Of a stretch of DNA of 7,238 nt, positions 6,334 to 7,238 are shown piece by piece. The translations under genes and the position numbers were made by a program. The DNA is from Chitinophaga pinensis. Lineage in GTDB: Bacteria; Bacteroidota; Bacteroidia; SXHM01. Numbering within the stretch: position 1 is the stretch's first letter; every line of letters begins with the position of its first letter. The notes beneath the pieces are model-generated. The model searched no databases. It was given only the letters and a program-made list of their open reading frames with translations, and was not told the origin of the DNA. Location: positions 1-7,238 of the forward strand of contig CAMDBK010000153.1 in assembly GCA_945889235.1 (NCBI GenBank). Direction: 5' to 3'.

Positions 6334-6366
6334 ATTTTTATTGATAAGATTGTTATTTAACAAAGG

Positions 6367-6374
6367 CAAAAGTA
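6367..6374 (-). promoter_or_regulatory. Promoter -7 element of the 5506-6333 secreted-protein gene
   Basis: The minus-strand TACTTTTG is identical to the -7 element of the DUF4856 operon and lies 33 nt upstream of the ATG at 6333. The -33 position falls in the T-tract of the preceding terminator and has no clear TTG at ideal spacing; a TTG occurs only 12 nt upstream. The leader is short and A-rich, without a Shine-Dalgarno, as is common in Bacteroidota. Confidence 0.55.
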
Positions 6375-6387
6375 ATAAAAATTGAAC

Positions 6388-6422
6388 AAAAAAAAAGCCC
6401 TGCAGATTTGCAGGGCTTTTTT
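6388..6422. terminator. Strong intrinsic terminator, bidirectional in form
   Basis: An 8-bp perfect GC-rich stem, GCCCTGCA (6397-6404) and TGCAGGGC (6409-6416), closes a four-base GATT loop. Nine A precede it and six T follow, so on the minus strand the hairpin is followed by nine T. It lies 18 nt past the stop codon of the gene at 6440 and should end that transcript before the next promoter. The six T on the plus strand would also allow termination in that direction. Confidence 0.9.
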
Positions 6423-6439
6423 CAATATTAAATATTAGA

Positions 6440-7238
6440 TTATTTACCAGCTACAATCATTCTTTTTGAAATGGTTGTTTTACCATTTGTTAAAGAATAA
6501 ACGTAAAGACCTTGAGCTAATTCAGCAGCATTGTATTTGATTTTGTTCAATCCTGAAACAGCCTCAATTTTTTGGTTGTAAACCTCTTCACCAAGAATGT
6601 TGTATACTTTGAAATCAACATTAGTGCTAGTTGGAGTAGTAAAGTTAATGGTAGAAACTCCTGAAGTTGGGTTTGGAATATTCTGACCTACCTCAAATAA
6701 ATTTGAGTTAAGAGTTTCAACTCCATTGCAGTTATTAATTGTAATAATGTAGTTAGTGATTTTTGACTGAGGGGCATCAAAAGTACCAAGCAATGCATGT
6801 GTTACGTTAGCGGTAACATAAACAACCATTGGCCATGTTCCTTCATCAGCTGTCAAAGGGTCACCTTCAAGTTGAAGACATCCGCTTGAGTTACCAGGAA
6901 ACTGACAATTTGCAGGAGCGCAAGCAAAGGTAAAACCGATATCTTCAGGCACACCTGAAGTATCACCAGCTGCTATAATAATTTTTGCAGAGTCAACTTT
7001 AATGTAATTCATTGTTAAAGTAACAACACCAACACCGGGGAAGTTTACAGTTGTATCCTCAGGCAGAACAACAGTAATGGTTTGTGAGTAATGCTGGTTT
7101 GAGCAAGCATCAGGAAGATATCCCATTGCGCTGTCAGGGTAAATTCCCGGGTCTCCTGCAAACTGAGGATCAGGTGTGCAAGCTTGTGCATTAGCTTTTT
7201 GTGCCATAAGTACAGCGCAAGAGCCAATCATTAAAAAA
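6440..7238 (-). CDS. Secreted protein with T9SS type A sorting domain (5' end outside the window)
   Basis: The frame stays open through the right edge. An ATG at 7231 would give 263 aa, but its signal peptide (MIGSCAVLMAQKANA) would lack a basic start, and the upstream codons are hydrophobic (Phe-Leu), so the true start is probably just beyond the window. Signal cleavage is likely near KANAQA. Numbered from that ATG, the mature part is beta-rich with Cys18, 43, 104, 109, 118 and 168. CAPANCQFPGNSSGC (104-118) is a motif of a Bacteroidota surface-protein type with YSQTITVVLP-like strands. Residues 183-263 are the T9SS domain (GQNIPNPTSGVSTINF, FKVYNILGEEVY, end KRMIVAGK). No enzymatic motif was seen. 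A strong terminator follows the stop, separating it from its likely paralogue downstream. Confidence 0.85.
   Translation of the reverse strand, partial: FLMIGSCAVLMAQKANAQACTPDPQFAGDPGIYPDSAMGYLPDACSNQHYSQTITVVLPEDTTVNFPGVGVVTLTMNYIKVDSAKIIIAAGDTSGVPEDIGFTFACAPANCQFPGNSSGCLQLEGDPLTADEGTWPMVVYVTANVTHALLGTFDAPQSKITNYIITINNCNGVETLNSNLFEVGQNIPNPTSGVSTINFTTPTSTNVDFKVYNILGEEVYNQKIEAVSGLNKIKYNAAELAQGLYVYSLTNGKTTISKRMIVAGK

Noticed and set aside
6334..6369. TTG start at 6369 adding 12 residues to the T9SS protein
   Set aside because: The extra residues precede a complete signal peptide, and the TTG overlaps the TACTTTTG promoter element.

Overview
The window looks like Bacteroidota chromosome: AT-rich, with every supported gene on the minus strand. 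Four things point to this phylum. Two genes encode secreted proteins with a C-terminal type IX secretion (T9SS type A) sorting domain. Two lipoproteins are of families typical of the phylum (imelysin and DUF4856). A truncated gene starts like a TonB-dependent receptor. The promoters have the Bacteroidota form, TTG followed about 19-20 nt later by TAnnTTTG. No RNA gene, mobile element, CRISPR array or coding gap above 300 bp was seen.

Read in the direction of transcription (high to low coordinate), the first block is a pair of related secreted proteins. The first is cut by the right edge (6440-7238) and ends at a strong intrinsic terminator. The second (5506-6333) has its own TAnnTTTG element. 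Its stop codon touches the ATG of rnz (ribonuclease Z, 4591-5505). A terminator-like hairpin with an eight-U tract lies inside the first 35 codons of rnz. It probably ends most secretory-gene transcripts and limits rnz expression.

The second block starts with a NarL/FixJ-type response regulator (3857-4516) with its own promoter. Then comes a tightly packed operon: DUF4856 lipoprotein (2637-3731), imelysin lipoprotein (1516-2637), an HTTM / vitamin K-dependent gamma-carboxylase-like membrane protein (135-1532), and the first 46 codons of a probable TonB-dependent receptor (1-138). The three gene junctions overlap by 1, 17 and 4 nt, so the four genes are almost certainly co-transcribed and translationally coupled.

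The regulator promoter and the operon promoter carry the same exact 20-bp sequence just downstream of the -7 element. It forms a 19-bp near-palindrome, so one repressor, most simply an iron-responsive one, may control both. The operon promoter alone has a second dyad, of NarL-site form, directly upstream of its -33 element; the neighbouring regulator may activate from there. The working model is a metal (probably iron) acquisition locus with an outer-membrane receptor, two periplasm-facing lipoproteins and an inner-membrane carboxylase-like enzyme of unknown job. The metal, the substrate and the enzyme activity are inferred.
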